Shown: piece by piece, positions 36,078-43,631 of the stretch | Layout of the letters: each line of letters begins with the position of its first letter | How positions within the stretch are numbered: the first letter of the stretch is position 1 | Assembly: GCA_964642545.1 (NCBI GenBank) | Contig: CAZXQU010000001.1 | Span: 62,001 to 126,000 of the forward strand | Direction: 5' to 3' | Origin: QYOJ01 sp964642545 | GTDB taxonomy: Bacteria; Bacteroidota; Bacteroidia; Bacteroidales; FEN-979 | DNA length: 64,000 nt | Program-made: the position numbers and the translations under genes | The notes under the pieces: model-generated | Databases searched by the model: none | The model's input: the letters and a program-made list of their open reading frames with translations, nothing else | What the model was told of the DNA's origin: nothing

Positions 36078-38153
36078 ATGGAAAACAAAGAGCACACCAA
36101 TCAGAATCCTGATCTGGAACAAAATCCAGTTCAGGAGGAGAATTCTTCACCTGTTGAATTAAAGGAAACATCCACAGAGACCCCGGAAACAGTTCCGGCG
36201 GCAACTGATTCTACCGAAGAAAAACCTTCCCAACCAGAAACAACTGAGAATGAGACTGACACTCCAGTTGTACCGGCAGAAATTCCGACCGCTGCCGAAG
36301 AAGAGACATCAGAATCCATTCCTGAAGAGATAGCAGTGGACGAGCCGCAAGCTGTTGAAGAGGTCCCTCCTATTGATGAGCCCACTGAATCAGTGGAGGA
36401 GGAAACGCATGAAGATGAGGAGGATCTTCACCTTCAATTGACAGACGAAAACATCAACCAGTATAGCCAGGCTCAGCTTCTTGATCTTTTAGAGGTTGCT
36501 GTCGCCGAAGCCGATCTCAATGCCGTAAAGGCACGGATTGCCATGATTAAGATGGCTTTCCTGAAGAAACGTGACGAATTGCATGAACCGGTTGATATAG
36601 ATGAAGATAGGGACAACCCACCTGTAAAAAACAAGGAGCAAGACGAGTTAAATATCCGGTTTGAAGCCCTGTTTAGTGTTTACAAAGCCAACAAAGGGCG
36701 TTTCATGGCAGAGCAGGAGAAGCTTAAAAAAGAGAACCTGGAGCGAAAACGCCAGATTCTTGAAGAGCTGCGAAACCTGATCAGCTCTGACGAGACGCTT
36801 AAGAAAACATACGATGAGTTCAAAATCCTACAGGACCAGTGGAAAGAGGTTGGGATGGTGCCGAGAGGTGAAATCAACGATCTCTGGCAAAATTACCACT
36901 TCCTTGTTGAGAAATTTTTCGAAAAAGTCAAGCTGAATAAAGAGCTTAAAGACCTCGACCTGAGGAAGAACCTCGAAGCCAAAATTGAACTCTGCGAAAA
37001 AACAGAAGAGTTGCTACTGGAGCCATCCGTCTTGAAGTCCTTCAAACAACTTCAGAAATACCATGACGAATGGAAGGATATTGGGCCTGCTCCAACGGAT
37101 AAAAAGGATGAGGTATGGGATCGCTTTAAGAACGCTACCGATAAAATCAATGAGCGTCGCCGCGAGTATTATGCATCTCTTGAAGAAGAGCAAAACAACA
37201 ACCTGGAGACCAAAAACGCGTTGTGCCAACAGGCCGAAGAGGTCTTGACGAATCGAAATGAGACGGTCAAAGAGTGGCAGGATCAAACGCTCAAAGTCAA
37301 TGAACTCCTGAAGATATGGAAGAGTATAGGACCGGTTCCTCAAAAAAATAATGCTGAAATCTGGACAAGGTTCAAAGGGTGCCTTGATAGTTTTTTTGCC
37401 AGCAAAAAAGAGTTCTTCGATCGCGTGAAGGATCAGCAGATGCACAATTACAACATGAAAGTTGACCTCTGTGCCCAGGCTGAAGCCGTCAAGGGAAGCA
37501 CCGACTGGAAAAAGAGCACCAATGAATTAATTCATCTGCAGGAGGAGTGGAAAAAAATTGGCCCCGTACCGCGTAAACACTCTGACAAGATCTGGAAACG
37601 GTTCCGTTCGGCCTGTGATGATTTTTTTAAGACCAAATCGGCTTACTTCGCCAACATCCATACCCATGAGGATGAGAATATGAAGGCGAAAGAGGAGCTT
37701 CTATCCAAGCTTAAAAGTCATCAGTTCACCGAAGATAAGAGCAAAAATCTCGATGACTTGAAAACCTTCCAACGAGAATGGACTCAAATTGGCCATGTCC
37801 CTTTTAAAGAGCGTGACCGCCTTCAAAATGAATTCCGTAAACTGGTGAATGAACATCTTGATAAACTTAAGATAAGTGAAGTTGAGATGACTGCCATCAG
37901 TTACCAATCGAAGATGGAGTCAATGATGAACGATCCCCAGTCCAAACGGATAATCATACGGGAGAAGGAAAACCTGTCAGCCAAGATCAGCAAGCTTCGT
38001 GAAGACATTAATCTCTGGGAAAATAATATCGGCTTCCTCGCCAATTCAAAAAACGCCAACATTCTTAAAGATGAATTCGAAAAGAAGATTGACCTGGCTA
38101 AAAATGATCTGAAGGTGATGGAGGCGAAGGTTAAAATATTACGGCAGCAATAA
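36078..38153 (+). CDS. DUF349 protein with five repeats
   Basis: 691 residues. The first ~120 are acidic and low in complexity (Glu, Thr, Pro, Val) and probably disordered. From ~185 onward it is alpha-helical with five DUF349 repeats of ~70 residues, recognised by the repeated core of the form W-K-x-I/V-G-x-V/A-P (DQWKEVGMVP, DEWKDIGPAP, KIWKSIGPVP, EEWKKIGPVP, REWTQIGHVP), each followed by a W/L-x-x-F/Y helix. A coiled coil closes the protein. It is cytoplasmic and has no signal peptide. Function is not established for the family; a link to DNA-associated or stress roles has been suggested for other DUF349 proteins, which I cannot test here. Confidence 0.9.
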   Translation: MENKEHTNQNPDLEQNPVQEENSSPVELKETSTETPETVPAATDSTEEKPSQPETTENETDTPVVPAEIPTAAEEETSESIPEEIAVDEPQAVEEVPPIDEPTESVEEETHEDEEDLHLQLTDENINQYSQAQLLDLLEVAVAEADLNAVKARIAMIKMAFLKKRDELHEPVDIDEDRDNPPVKNKEQDELNIRFEALFSVYKANKGRFMAEQEKLKKENLERKRQILEELRNLISSDETLKKTYDEFKILQDQWKEVGMVPRGEINDLWQNYHFLVEKFFEKVKLNKELKDLDLRKNLEAKIELCEKTEELLLEPSVLKSFKQLQKYHDEWKDIGPAPTDKKDEVWDRFKNATDKINERRREYYASLEEEQNNNLETKNALCQQAEEVLTNRNETVKEWQDQTLKVNELLKIWKSIGPVPQKNNAEIWTRFKGCLDSFFASKKEFFDRVKDQQMHNYNMKVDLCAQAEAVKGSTDWKKSTNELIHLQEEWKKIGPVPRKHSDKIWKRFRSACDDFFKTKSAYFANIHTHEDENMKAKEELLSKLKSHQFTEDKSKNLDDLKTFQREWTQIGHVPFKERDRLQNEFRKLVNEHLDKLKISEVEMTAISYQSKMESMMNDPQSKRIIIREKENLSAKISKLREDINLWENNIGFLANSKNANILKDEFEKKIDLAKNDLKVMEAKVKILRQQ

Positions 38154-38216
38154 AGGACGTGAGACGTGGGACGTGAGACGTGGGAAGTGAGACGTGAGAC
38201 GTAAATCGTAAATCGA
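38154..38216 (+). repeat. Nine 7-nt units GAGACGT/GGGACGT/AAATCGT
   Basis: From the DUF349 stop: AGGACGT, GAGACGT, GGGACGT, GAGACGT, GGGAAGT, GAGACGT, GAGACGT, AAATCGT, AAATCGA. All units are exactly 7 nt. It is the longest continuous array in the window. Confidence 0.93.
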
Positions 38217-38270
38217 ACTGCGAAGCACTCATGAACACCAATGAAATTAGTAATTTGTGAATAATTAATC

Positions 38271-38275
38271 GGAGG
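38271..38275 (+). promoter_or_regulatory. Shine-Dalgarno GGAGG before aroC TTG start
   Basis: A full GGAGG lies 5 nt before TTG 38281. Strong SD sequences are rare in this genome's leaders, so this one supports TTG as the aroC start. Confidence 0.7.
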
Positions 38276-38280
38276 TCAAA

Positions 38281-39342
38281 TTGTCCAGCAACTCCATAGG
38301 AAAAAACATCGTACTGACTACTTTCGGGGAGTCTCACGGGACTGCTGTTGGAGGGATTCTAGATGGATTTCCTGCAGGGATTGAGATCGACATTCCTATG
38401 ATTCAATCGGAAATCAACCGGCGTAATCCTGCCAAATATCCGTTTGCCACAGCACGAAAAGAGGATGATAAACTGGAGATTCTTTCCGGTATCTATGACG
38501 GGCAGTCAACAGGGGCTCCAATTGCATTTCTGGTTTATAACCATGATCAAAGGCCCGAGGAATACGATAACCTGAAAGACCTCTACCGGCCTTCGCATGC
38601 CGACTTTACCTATGAGGCGAGATACGGGATCCGGGATCCGCGTGGTGGCGGAAGGGCTTCGGCACGTACCACACTTTCGGTTGTTGCCGGAGGAGCCTTT
38701 GCGAAACAGATTCTTGCCCTGAATAAAATCATTGTTATCGGGTATGTTTCCCAAATCGGGCCACATTCGCTACCAACAGGGTTTAGTCTTGCCGATCGTG
38801 CACTTGTAAAACTTTCTCCCCTTGCATGTCCGCATGAAAAGACGACCCAAAAAATGCTTGATTTCCTTCACACGTTGAAAGAAGAGGGCGATACAGCAGG
38901 AGGTGTCATCTCATGTGTCATCAAAGGTGTTCCCGCCGGAATCGGCGATCCGTTGTTTGGCAAAATCCAGGCCGACCTGGCCAAAGCGATGCTGAGCATC
39001 AATGCGGTAAAAGGATTTGAATACGGATCGGGCTTCAAAGCCGCCTCCATGAAAGGATCAGAGCACAACGATGAATTCATCCTGGAAGAGAACCTGATCA
39101 GAACAAAAACCAACCACGACGGCGGCATCCAGGGAGGCATCTCCAACGGGATGGACATCACCTTCAACGTCGCTTTCAAACCCATTTCCACCCTGAGCAT
39201 GGAACAACAGACCATTAACCGCGATGGCGACCAGATAACCTACAAAGCCGAGGGCCGTCACGATGTATGTGTGGTTCCGCGTGCCGTTCCCATTGTGGAA
39301 GCCATGGCGGCACTGGTGCTGGCGGATAAGGTGATTAGTTAA
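38281..39342 (+). CDS. aroC: Chorismate synthase, TTG start
   Basis: Makes chorismate from EPSP with reduced FMN, the last common step of aromatic amino acid synthesis. The 353-residue sequence has the signatures GESHGTAVGGILDGFPAG (residues ~16-33), ARYGIRDPRGGGRASARTT (~115-133) and the C-terminal RHDVCVVPRAVPIVEAMAAL. No ATG lies near the conserved N-terminus; TTG preceded by GGAGG is chosen. The gene overlaps the convergent T9SS gene by 8 nt. No other aro gene is in the window. Confidence 0.96.
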   Translation: MSSNSIGKNIVLTTFGESHGTAVGGILDGFPAGIEIDIPMIQSEINRRNPAKYPFATARKEDDKLEILSGIYDGQSTGAPIAFLVYNHDQRPEEYDNLKDLYRPSHADFTYEARYGIRDPRGGGRASARTTLSVVAGGAFAKQILALNKIIVIGYVSQIGPHSLPTGFSLADRALVKLSPLACPHEKTTQKMLDFLHTLKEEGDTAGGVISCVIKGVPAGIGDPLFGKIQADLAKAMLSINAVKGFEYGSGFKAASMKGSEHNDEFILEENLIRTKTNHDGGIQGGISNGMDITFNVAFKPISTLSMEQQTINRDGDQITYKAEGRHDVCVVPRAVPIVEAMAALVLADKVIS

Positions 39343-40549
39343 TGATGAGTTTCCCTGAGAGGATAACTTCATTCCCTTTTAGTTCAACCAGATAGATTCC
39401 TGAAGTGAACCCGATACAGTCAAGAACGATAGTCCCGGTCGAAAGATTTGTCTCAGTTTGCCATACATTCGTTCCTTTCATATCGAAAACAGAAAGGGTT
39501 CCTTGCGACTTATTCACAGTTGGTTGAAACGTTAGAACTGTTTGGTTCGTAGCGGGATTTGGATGAATGGAGAGTGTGGAAACAGCCAACCTAGGGGATT
39601 CAGGCAAACCGAGAAAATAATCGTACGACACATACGCTCCATTCTCGGTACAGCAAAACAGGGCAATGGCGCTCATCGACGGGTTGTGGGTGATCTGATT
39701 AATTGCCAGGTTTGGCAGGTTTGAGTTAATGTATGTCAGATCCCCTGTTCCCGGATGAAACCAGGCAACACCTTCCTGGGGAGGGTACGCATCCTCGCCC
39801 CAACCCACGAACACGTTGGTATAATCAAACCCGACGCAACTCATTCCAACAGACCAGAACTCAACATCCCAGCTCTCCCCGAAATCAGTTGATGACCAAA
39901 GACCTGACGAATAGCTGTTATCCGGGAAGACCCCGTACAGTTTCCCCTGGTTATCGAATCCCAGGCAACTGATCATAGGGCTGTAGGGATACAATGTCCA
40001 GGTAACTCCGGCATCTTCAGAGCCCCAAATCCCGTAAAGATTATCCATCTCTGAAACCACAAAATGGTTCTCATAGATATCCATTGATACGATAGACCGG
40101 TTTACAAAGGTATCGATGGAGGTCCATGTCAATCCGTCGGGAGAGGTGAGAAGTCCCATGTGATGACCAACGTAATAAGTTTGCTGGTTTTCGTCATAAC
40201 AGATAAATTTCGGGATATCAACGAATTGAAGCAATTCAAAGGTATCAGAAACAGGATCGAACTGATAGATCCCATCAGAATATGTTCCATCCCCCATAAT
40301 TACCAGAATGTTTTGTCCGTCGAGGTAGCAGGCATCTGTTACAGGTAAACTTGTGGGATGATCTGTCCATGTTTGTGAAATGAGATCGTACAGATACAAT
40401 CCGCCGTCATGACAAATGCCCCAGTGTGGATGCTGGTCAATAGTGAAACAAATACGATTGGCCTGGATCCCTTCCGGTCCAAAAGGCGACCAGGAGGCAT
40501 AAGCCTGTACTGACAGTAAAACCAGCAGGATCAATGTATGCTTCTTCAT
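39335..40549 (-). CDS. BNR-type secreted protein with T9SS sorting domain
   Basis: 404 residues with signal peptide MKKHTLILLVLLSVQAYAS. The body is a propeller-like domain with Asp-box motifs GSEDAGVTW and SSTDFGESW. The C-terminal ~75 residues are a type A sorting domain (IHPNPATNQTVLTFQ, GTLSVFDMKGTNVW, GFTSGIYLVELKGNEV, SGKLIIN). It should be exported by the T9SS and cleaved or anchored on the surface. Ligand unknown. Its 3' end overlaps aroC by 8 nt in convergent orientation. Confidence 0.88.
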   Translation of the reverse strand: MKKHTLILLVLLSVQAYASWSPFGPEGIQANRICFTIDQHPHWGICHDGGLYLYDLISQTWTDHPTSLPVTDACYLDGQNILVIMGDGTYSDGIYQFDPVSDTFELLQFVDIPKFICYDENQQTYYVGHHMGLLTSPDGLTWTSIDTFVNRSIVSMDIYENHFVVSEMDNLYGIWGSEDAGVTWTLYPYSPMISCLGFDNQGKLYGVFPDNSYSSGLWSSTDFGESWDVEFWSVGMSCVGFDYTNVFVGWGEDAYPPQEGVAWFHPGTGDLTYINSNLPNLAINQITHNPSMSAIALFCCTENGAYVSYDYFLGLPESPRLAVSTLSIHPNPATNQTVLTFQPTVNKSQGTLSVFDMKGTNVWQTETNLSTGTIVLDCIGFTSGIYLVELKGNEVILSGKLIIN

Positions 40550-40660
40550 CTGTAGGAAAAATTTGGATAAAGTTACATCAATTAAATATGAAAGTCAAGG
40601 AATGGAAGAAATTAGGAACCGGAGCGAAGCGGAGCTCGGCGGAGCCAAATTAGGAAATTC

Positions 40661-40688
40661 TAACTTCTAACTTCTGACTTCGTGCTTC
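40661..40688 (-). repeat. Four 7-nt units TAACTTC/TGACTTC/GTGCTTC at the aguA stop
   Basis: Plus-strand words TAACTTC, TAACTTC, TGACTTC, GTGCTTC. The last unit contains part of the aguA stop codon (40687-40689). It lies next to a GC-rich stretch of GGAGC/GCGGAG words (40619-40646). Confidence 0.82.
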
Positions 40689-41739
40689 AAGCAGGTTCCT
40701 GCTGGCTAAGGCAGTGCCAGCTCCCCAGTCCCCAAATGATCTCTACCGAATCGATACCTACCACTTGGCGATCGGGGAAGCATTGTTCAAGGATGGAGAG
40801 AGCTACGTCATCCTCCCGGCAGCGGTATGTGGGAACGATCACAGCATGGTTGGAGATGTAGAAGTTGGCATAGGATGCCGGGAGCCGCTGATCTTCATAG
40901 ACGACCGGCTTGGGCATGGGAAGTTCAACCACATCCAGCTGCTTCCCGTTGGAGAGTCGAAAACCCTTAAGCCTTTTAAGATTCTCTTTCAGTGGTTTGT
41001 GGTTTGCATCCAGCTTATTGGGCTCCACAACCGTAATCACACCGTCTTCCTTGAAAAATCGGGTGATATCATCGATATGTCCGTTGGTATCGTCACCGTC
41101 AATGCCTTCATCCAGCCAGAGAATCTGTTCAACACCATAATAGTTGCCCAGATACTCCTCTATTTCATGTTGAAAAAGGTTGGAGTTGCGGTTTTCATGG
41201 AGCAAACAGGCGGTGGTTGTAAGAAGGGTTCCTTTACCGTTAAATTCCACGGCGCCACCTTCCATTACGATACCCGGATAGAAGACCGGCAGATCCAGGT
41301 ATTGGCCAACAAGCATAGGGATTTTATCATCCAGATCGTGAGGGTATTTGTCGCCCCATGCGTTGTAGCGCCAACTAACTATCACTTTAGGATCTTTGGC
41401 TTCAGGGTTGACCAGAAAAGCCGGTCCGTGATCGCGGCACCAGGCATCGTTGGTGGGATTGAGAAAAAACGTTATACGATCGAAATCCACTCCGATTTTA
41501 TCCAGCTCCTTTGCTAGCCGCTCTTTCAGTTTGTTATCCCGAATGTTGATACAAACCTGTTCTCCCTTGGAGATCTCTTTGATAAACCGGTTGTAAAAGG
41601 GATAAATCTTCGGGAGTGTCCCGGGCCACGAATAGGAACCTCCATGTGGATAGCTCAGCCAGGTAGCCCTGTGAGGTTCCCACTCAGCCGGAAACCGATA
41701 ACTAAGTTCTTTTGGTGTATATTGTTCAACGTCAAACAT
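40687..41739 (-). CDS. aguA: Agmatine deiminase
   Basis: Hydrolyses agmatine to N-carbamoylputrescine and ammonia. The 350-residue protein has FPAEWEPHRATWLSYPHGG at the start, NDAWCRDHGPAFLVN (~93-107), EGGAVEFNGKGTLLTT, GDDTNGHIDDITRF (His and Asp of the active site) and the nucleophile Cys in LGSWHCLSQQEPA. The usual motif is GGGNIHC, so SWHC is a small variant. The following step is encoded by aguB directly upstream on the same strand, giving the putrescine route from agmatine. The start codon is made by the last unit of an 8-nt repeat. Confidence 0.94.
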   Translation of the reverse strand: MFDVEQYTPKELSYRFPAEWEPHRATWLSYPHGGSYSWPGTLPKIYPFYNRFIKEISKGEQVCINIRDNKLKERLAKELDKIGVDFDRITFFLNPTNDAWCRDHGPAFLVNPEAKDPKVIVSWRYNAWGDKYPHDLDDKIPMLVGQYLDLPVFYPGIVMEGGAVEFNGKGTLLTTTACLLHENRNSNLFQHEIEEYLGNYYGVEQILWLDEGIDGDDTNGHIDDITRFFKEDGVITVVEPNKLDANHKPLKENLKRLKGFRLSNGKQLDVVELPMPKPVVYEDQRLPASYANFYISNHAVIVPTYRCREDDVALSILEQCFPDRQVVGIDSVEIIWGLGSWHCLSQQEPA

Positions 41740-41776
41740 TTCGCTATTTCGCTATTTCGCTATTTCGCTATTTATC
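41738..41776 (-). repeat. 8-nt units AGCGAAAT linking aguB stop and aguA start
   Basis: Plus-strand ATTTCGCT occurs four times (41738-41769), then ATTTATC. On the minus strand the first unit holds the TAG stop of aguB (41768-41770). The last unit ends in ATG in place of ATA and gives the aguA start codon. The same word occurs at 45688-45718. Confidence 0.92.
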
Positions 41777-42637
41777 AATGTACCGCTTCAGAATAGGTCT
41801 GTAGCTATCAATTCTTCGGTCCCTCAGAAACGGCCAGTGCACGCGAATTTCGTCGATGCGGGCAAGATCGAGTTCATGAACGTGGAGGGTCTCTTCGTGA
41901 TGGGGTGCCTGGTAAAGAAGATCTCCAATCGGGTCGGAGATAAACGAGCCTCCCCAGAAATCCATAGTCCCCTCCCTGCCTGTACGGTTCACTGCAACCA
42001 CAAACACACCGTTTGCCACTGAATGTCCACGCTGCACTGTCTGCCATGCCTGGTACTGCTGCCTGTTTGTCTCTTCATCTTGGGAAGTTGCCCATCCGAT
42101 AGCTGTGGGATAGAAAAGAATTTCAGCCCCTTTCAAACTGGTGATGCGGGCGGCTTCAGGATACCATTGATCCCAGCAAATCAATACACCCACCTTAGCG
42201 TATTTTGTGTCAAATACTTGATAATCTTCATCTCCCGGCGAAAAATAGAACTTCTCGTAGTATCCAGGATCATCGGGGATGTGATGTTTCCTGTATTTGC
42301 CCAGATAGCTTCCATCTGCATCAATCACAGCCGTTGTGTTGTGATAGACCCCTTGCGCCCGTTTCTCAAACAGGGAGGTAATCAGAACTACATCAAGCTC
42401 TTTCGCCAGTTCCTGAAAAATGGTTGTGGTAGGTCCGGGAATAGCTTCAGCCAGTAAAAAATAGTCGTAATTCTCTTCCCAGCAAAAATAAAGAGATGAG
42501 AATAATTCCTGCAAACAAATGATCTGAGCCCCTTTTGATGCCGCTTCCCGGATCTTCTCAACGGCCTTGTCAATATTATCCCTCTTTTGGGCCGTACATG
42601 ACATCTGGATCAACCCTACATGAACGTTTTTTGACAT
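41768..42637 (-). CDS. aguB: N-carbamoylputrescine amidase
   Basis: Nitrilase-fold enzyme that converts N-carbamoylputrescine to putrescine. 289 residues with the catalytic triad Glu in ICLQELFSSLYFC (~42), Lys in YRKHHIPDDPG (~116) and Cys in VGVLICWDQWYPEA (~152), and the AguB-typical GWATSQDEETNRQQYQAW. Putrescine from agmatine is completed together with aguA downstream. Its start codon overlaps the stop of the preceding gene as TAATG, which points to translational coupling with the T9SS gene before it. Confidence 0.95.
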   Translation of the reverse strand: MSKNVHVGLIQMSCTAQKRDNIDKAVEKIREAASKGAQIICLQELFSSLYFCWEENYDYFLLAEAIPGPTTTIFQELAKELDVVLITSLFEKRAQGVYHNTTAVIDADGSYLGKYRKHHIPDDPGYYEKFYFSPGDEDYQVFDTKYAKVGVLICWDQWYPEAARITSLKGAEILFYPTAIGWATSQDEETNRQQYQAWQTVQRGHSVANGVFVVAVNRTGREGTMDFWGGSFISDPIGDLLYQAPHHEETLHVHELDLARIDEIRVHWPFLRDRRIDSYRPILKRYIDK

Positions 42638-43560
42638 TATAAAAAGTATTTCTTTACGAGCCGTTTCCCATCATGCATCACTTCCAGGATGTATATTCCT
42701 TTTCTGAACTGACCATATGGAACCACCACCTTGCCATTCTGAAATTCTTCTTCAGGGATGTCAATCAATGGTTGACCAGTGATACTATAAAGCCTGACGC
42801 GTGTGGTCTCCGCTTTTTCAAACTCGAAAAAAACCAACAACCGTTTCGTCTCCTGATCATTGTAGATGTTGATGCCGGATGCCGGATCAGTTGGATCAAT
42901 ACCGACCGTATAATCCAAGAAAAGGTTATCCACGAAAAGAACAGTGCCGGCAGTAGGAATCTCCTGGGCAGAAGAGAGTGCAATGATGTTCATGGTATCA
43001 GGCTGATCTGGAATGAAGTAGTCGATCCAGACCGAGAAATAGGTCCAGTCGGGTATAGTATCTTTTGTCGAGAATGAGCCAACACCAACCACAACGGTGG
43101 TATTTCCGCTGACCGTATCAATATAGGTCTTGAACAACCCTATCCCAATGGCACAACTATCTCCACCCTTGGGTAAGAACTTGTAATATCCTTTGAGGTG
43201 TGTGGGTATATCATAAACCGGGGCGCCGCCAGTGACCTCAAACAAGAGTGTCGAGCTATCAATGTTGAGTGTGCCACATGTCATAAAACCCGGAATTCCA
43301 CCTATCAGGAAAACATCTTTTGACTCAAGCCGGGCCGAATAAATGCCTGTATAATGATCAGTACTTTTCGTAACGGTTGTTGTCCCGAAAATTGGGATGG
43401 CACTGATCTCTTCGTTTGGCGTATCCCACCCTACAGGATCCTCATAATCGGGGAACGTGTTCCATTGTTCAAAATCGGAATTGGGGATGGGTGTTTGCCC
43501 GTAGGAAAAGAAACTCATCGAAAAAAAGAATACAACGAATACCAGGAGTGGAGTTTTCAT
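42637..43560 (-). CDS. Secreted protein with carbohydrate-binding-like domain and T9SS sorting domain
   Basis: 307 residues with signal peptide MKTPLLVFVVFFFSMSFFSYG. After the signal the sequence starts TPIPNSDFEQWNT, the opening of PCMD-type putative carbohydrate-binding domains of Bacteroidetes; the body (~25-215) is a beta sandwich. The C-terminal ~80 residues are a T9SS sorting domain (ASGINIYNDQETKRLLVFFE, VRLYSITGQPLIDI, FRKGIYILEVMHDGKRLVKKYF). It overlaps the aguB start by 1 nt (TAATG), an odd linkage of a secreted protein with a polyamine gene. Confidence 0.85.
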   Translation of the reverse strand: MKTPLLVFVVFFFSMSFFSYGQTPIPNSDFEQWNTFPDYEDPVGWDTPNEEISAIPIFGTTTVTKSTDHYTGIYSARLESKDVFLIGGIPGFMTCGTLNIDSSTLLFEVTGGAPVYDIPTHLKGYYKFLPKGGDSCAIGIGLFKTYIDTVSGNTTVVVGVGSFSTKDTIPDWTYFSVWIDYFIPDQPDTMNIIALSSAQEIPTAGTVLFVDNLFLDYTVGIDPTDPASGINIYNDQETKRLLVFFEFEKAETTRVRLYSITGQPLIDIPEEEFQNGKVVVPYGQFRKGIYILEVMHDGKRLVKKYFL

Positions 43561-43608
43561 AGTTCTATATAAAGGGAAAAATCACAGTAAAGGTATAATA
43601 AATTCACC

Positions 43609-43616
43609 TATCTTTG
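43609..43616 (+). promoter_or_regulatory. Putative -7 box TATCTTTG
   Basis: TAnnTTTG match 15 nt before the ATG of the PorE-like gene at 43632. No obvious -33 box. Confidence 0.4.
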
Positions 43617-43631
43617 ATAAAAATTCCTTTA

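Noticed and set aside
38154..38216. Tandem repeats as a CRISPR array
   Set aside because: Units are 7 nt with no spacers and no cas genes nearby.
40714..41517. 267-residue open frame opposite aguA
   Set aside because: Antisense to the conserved agmatine deiminase; no start signals or motifs.
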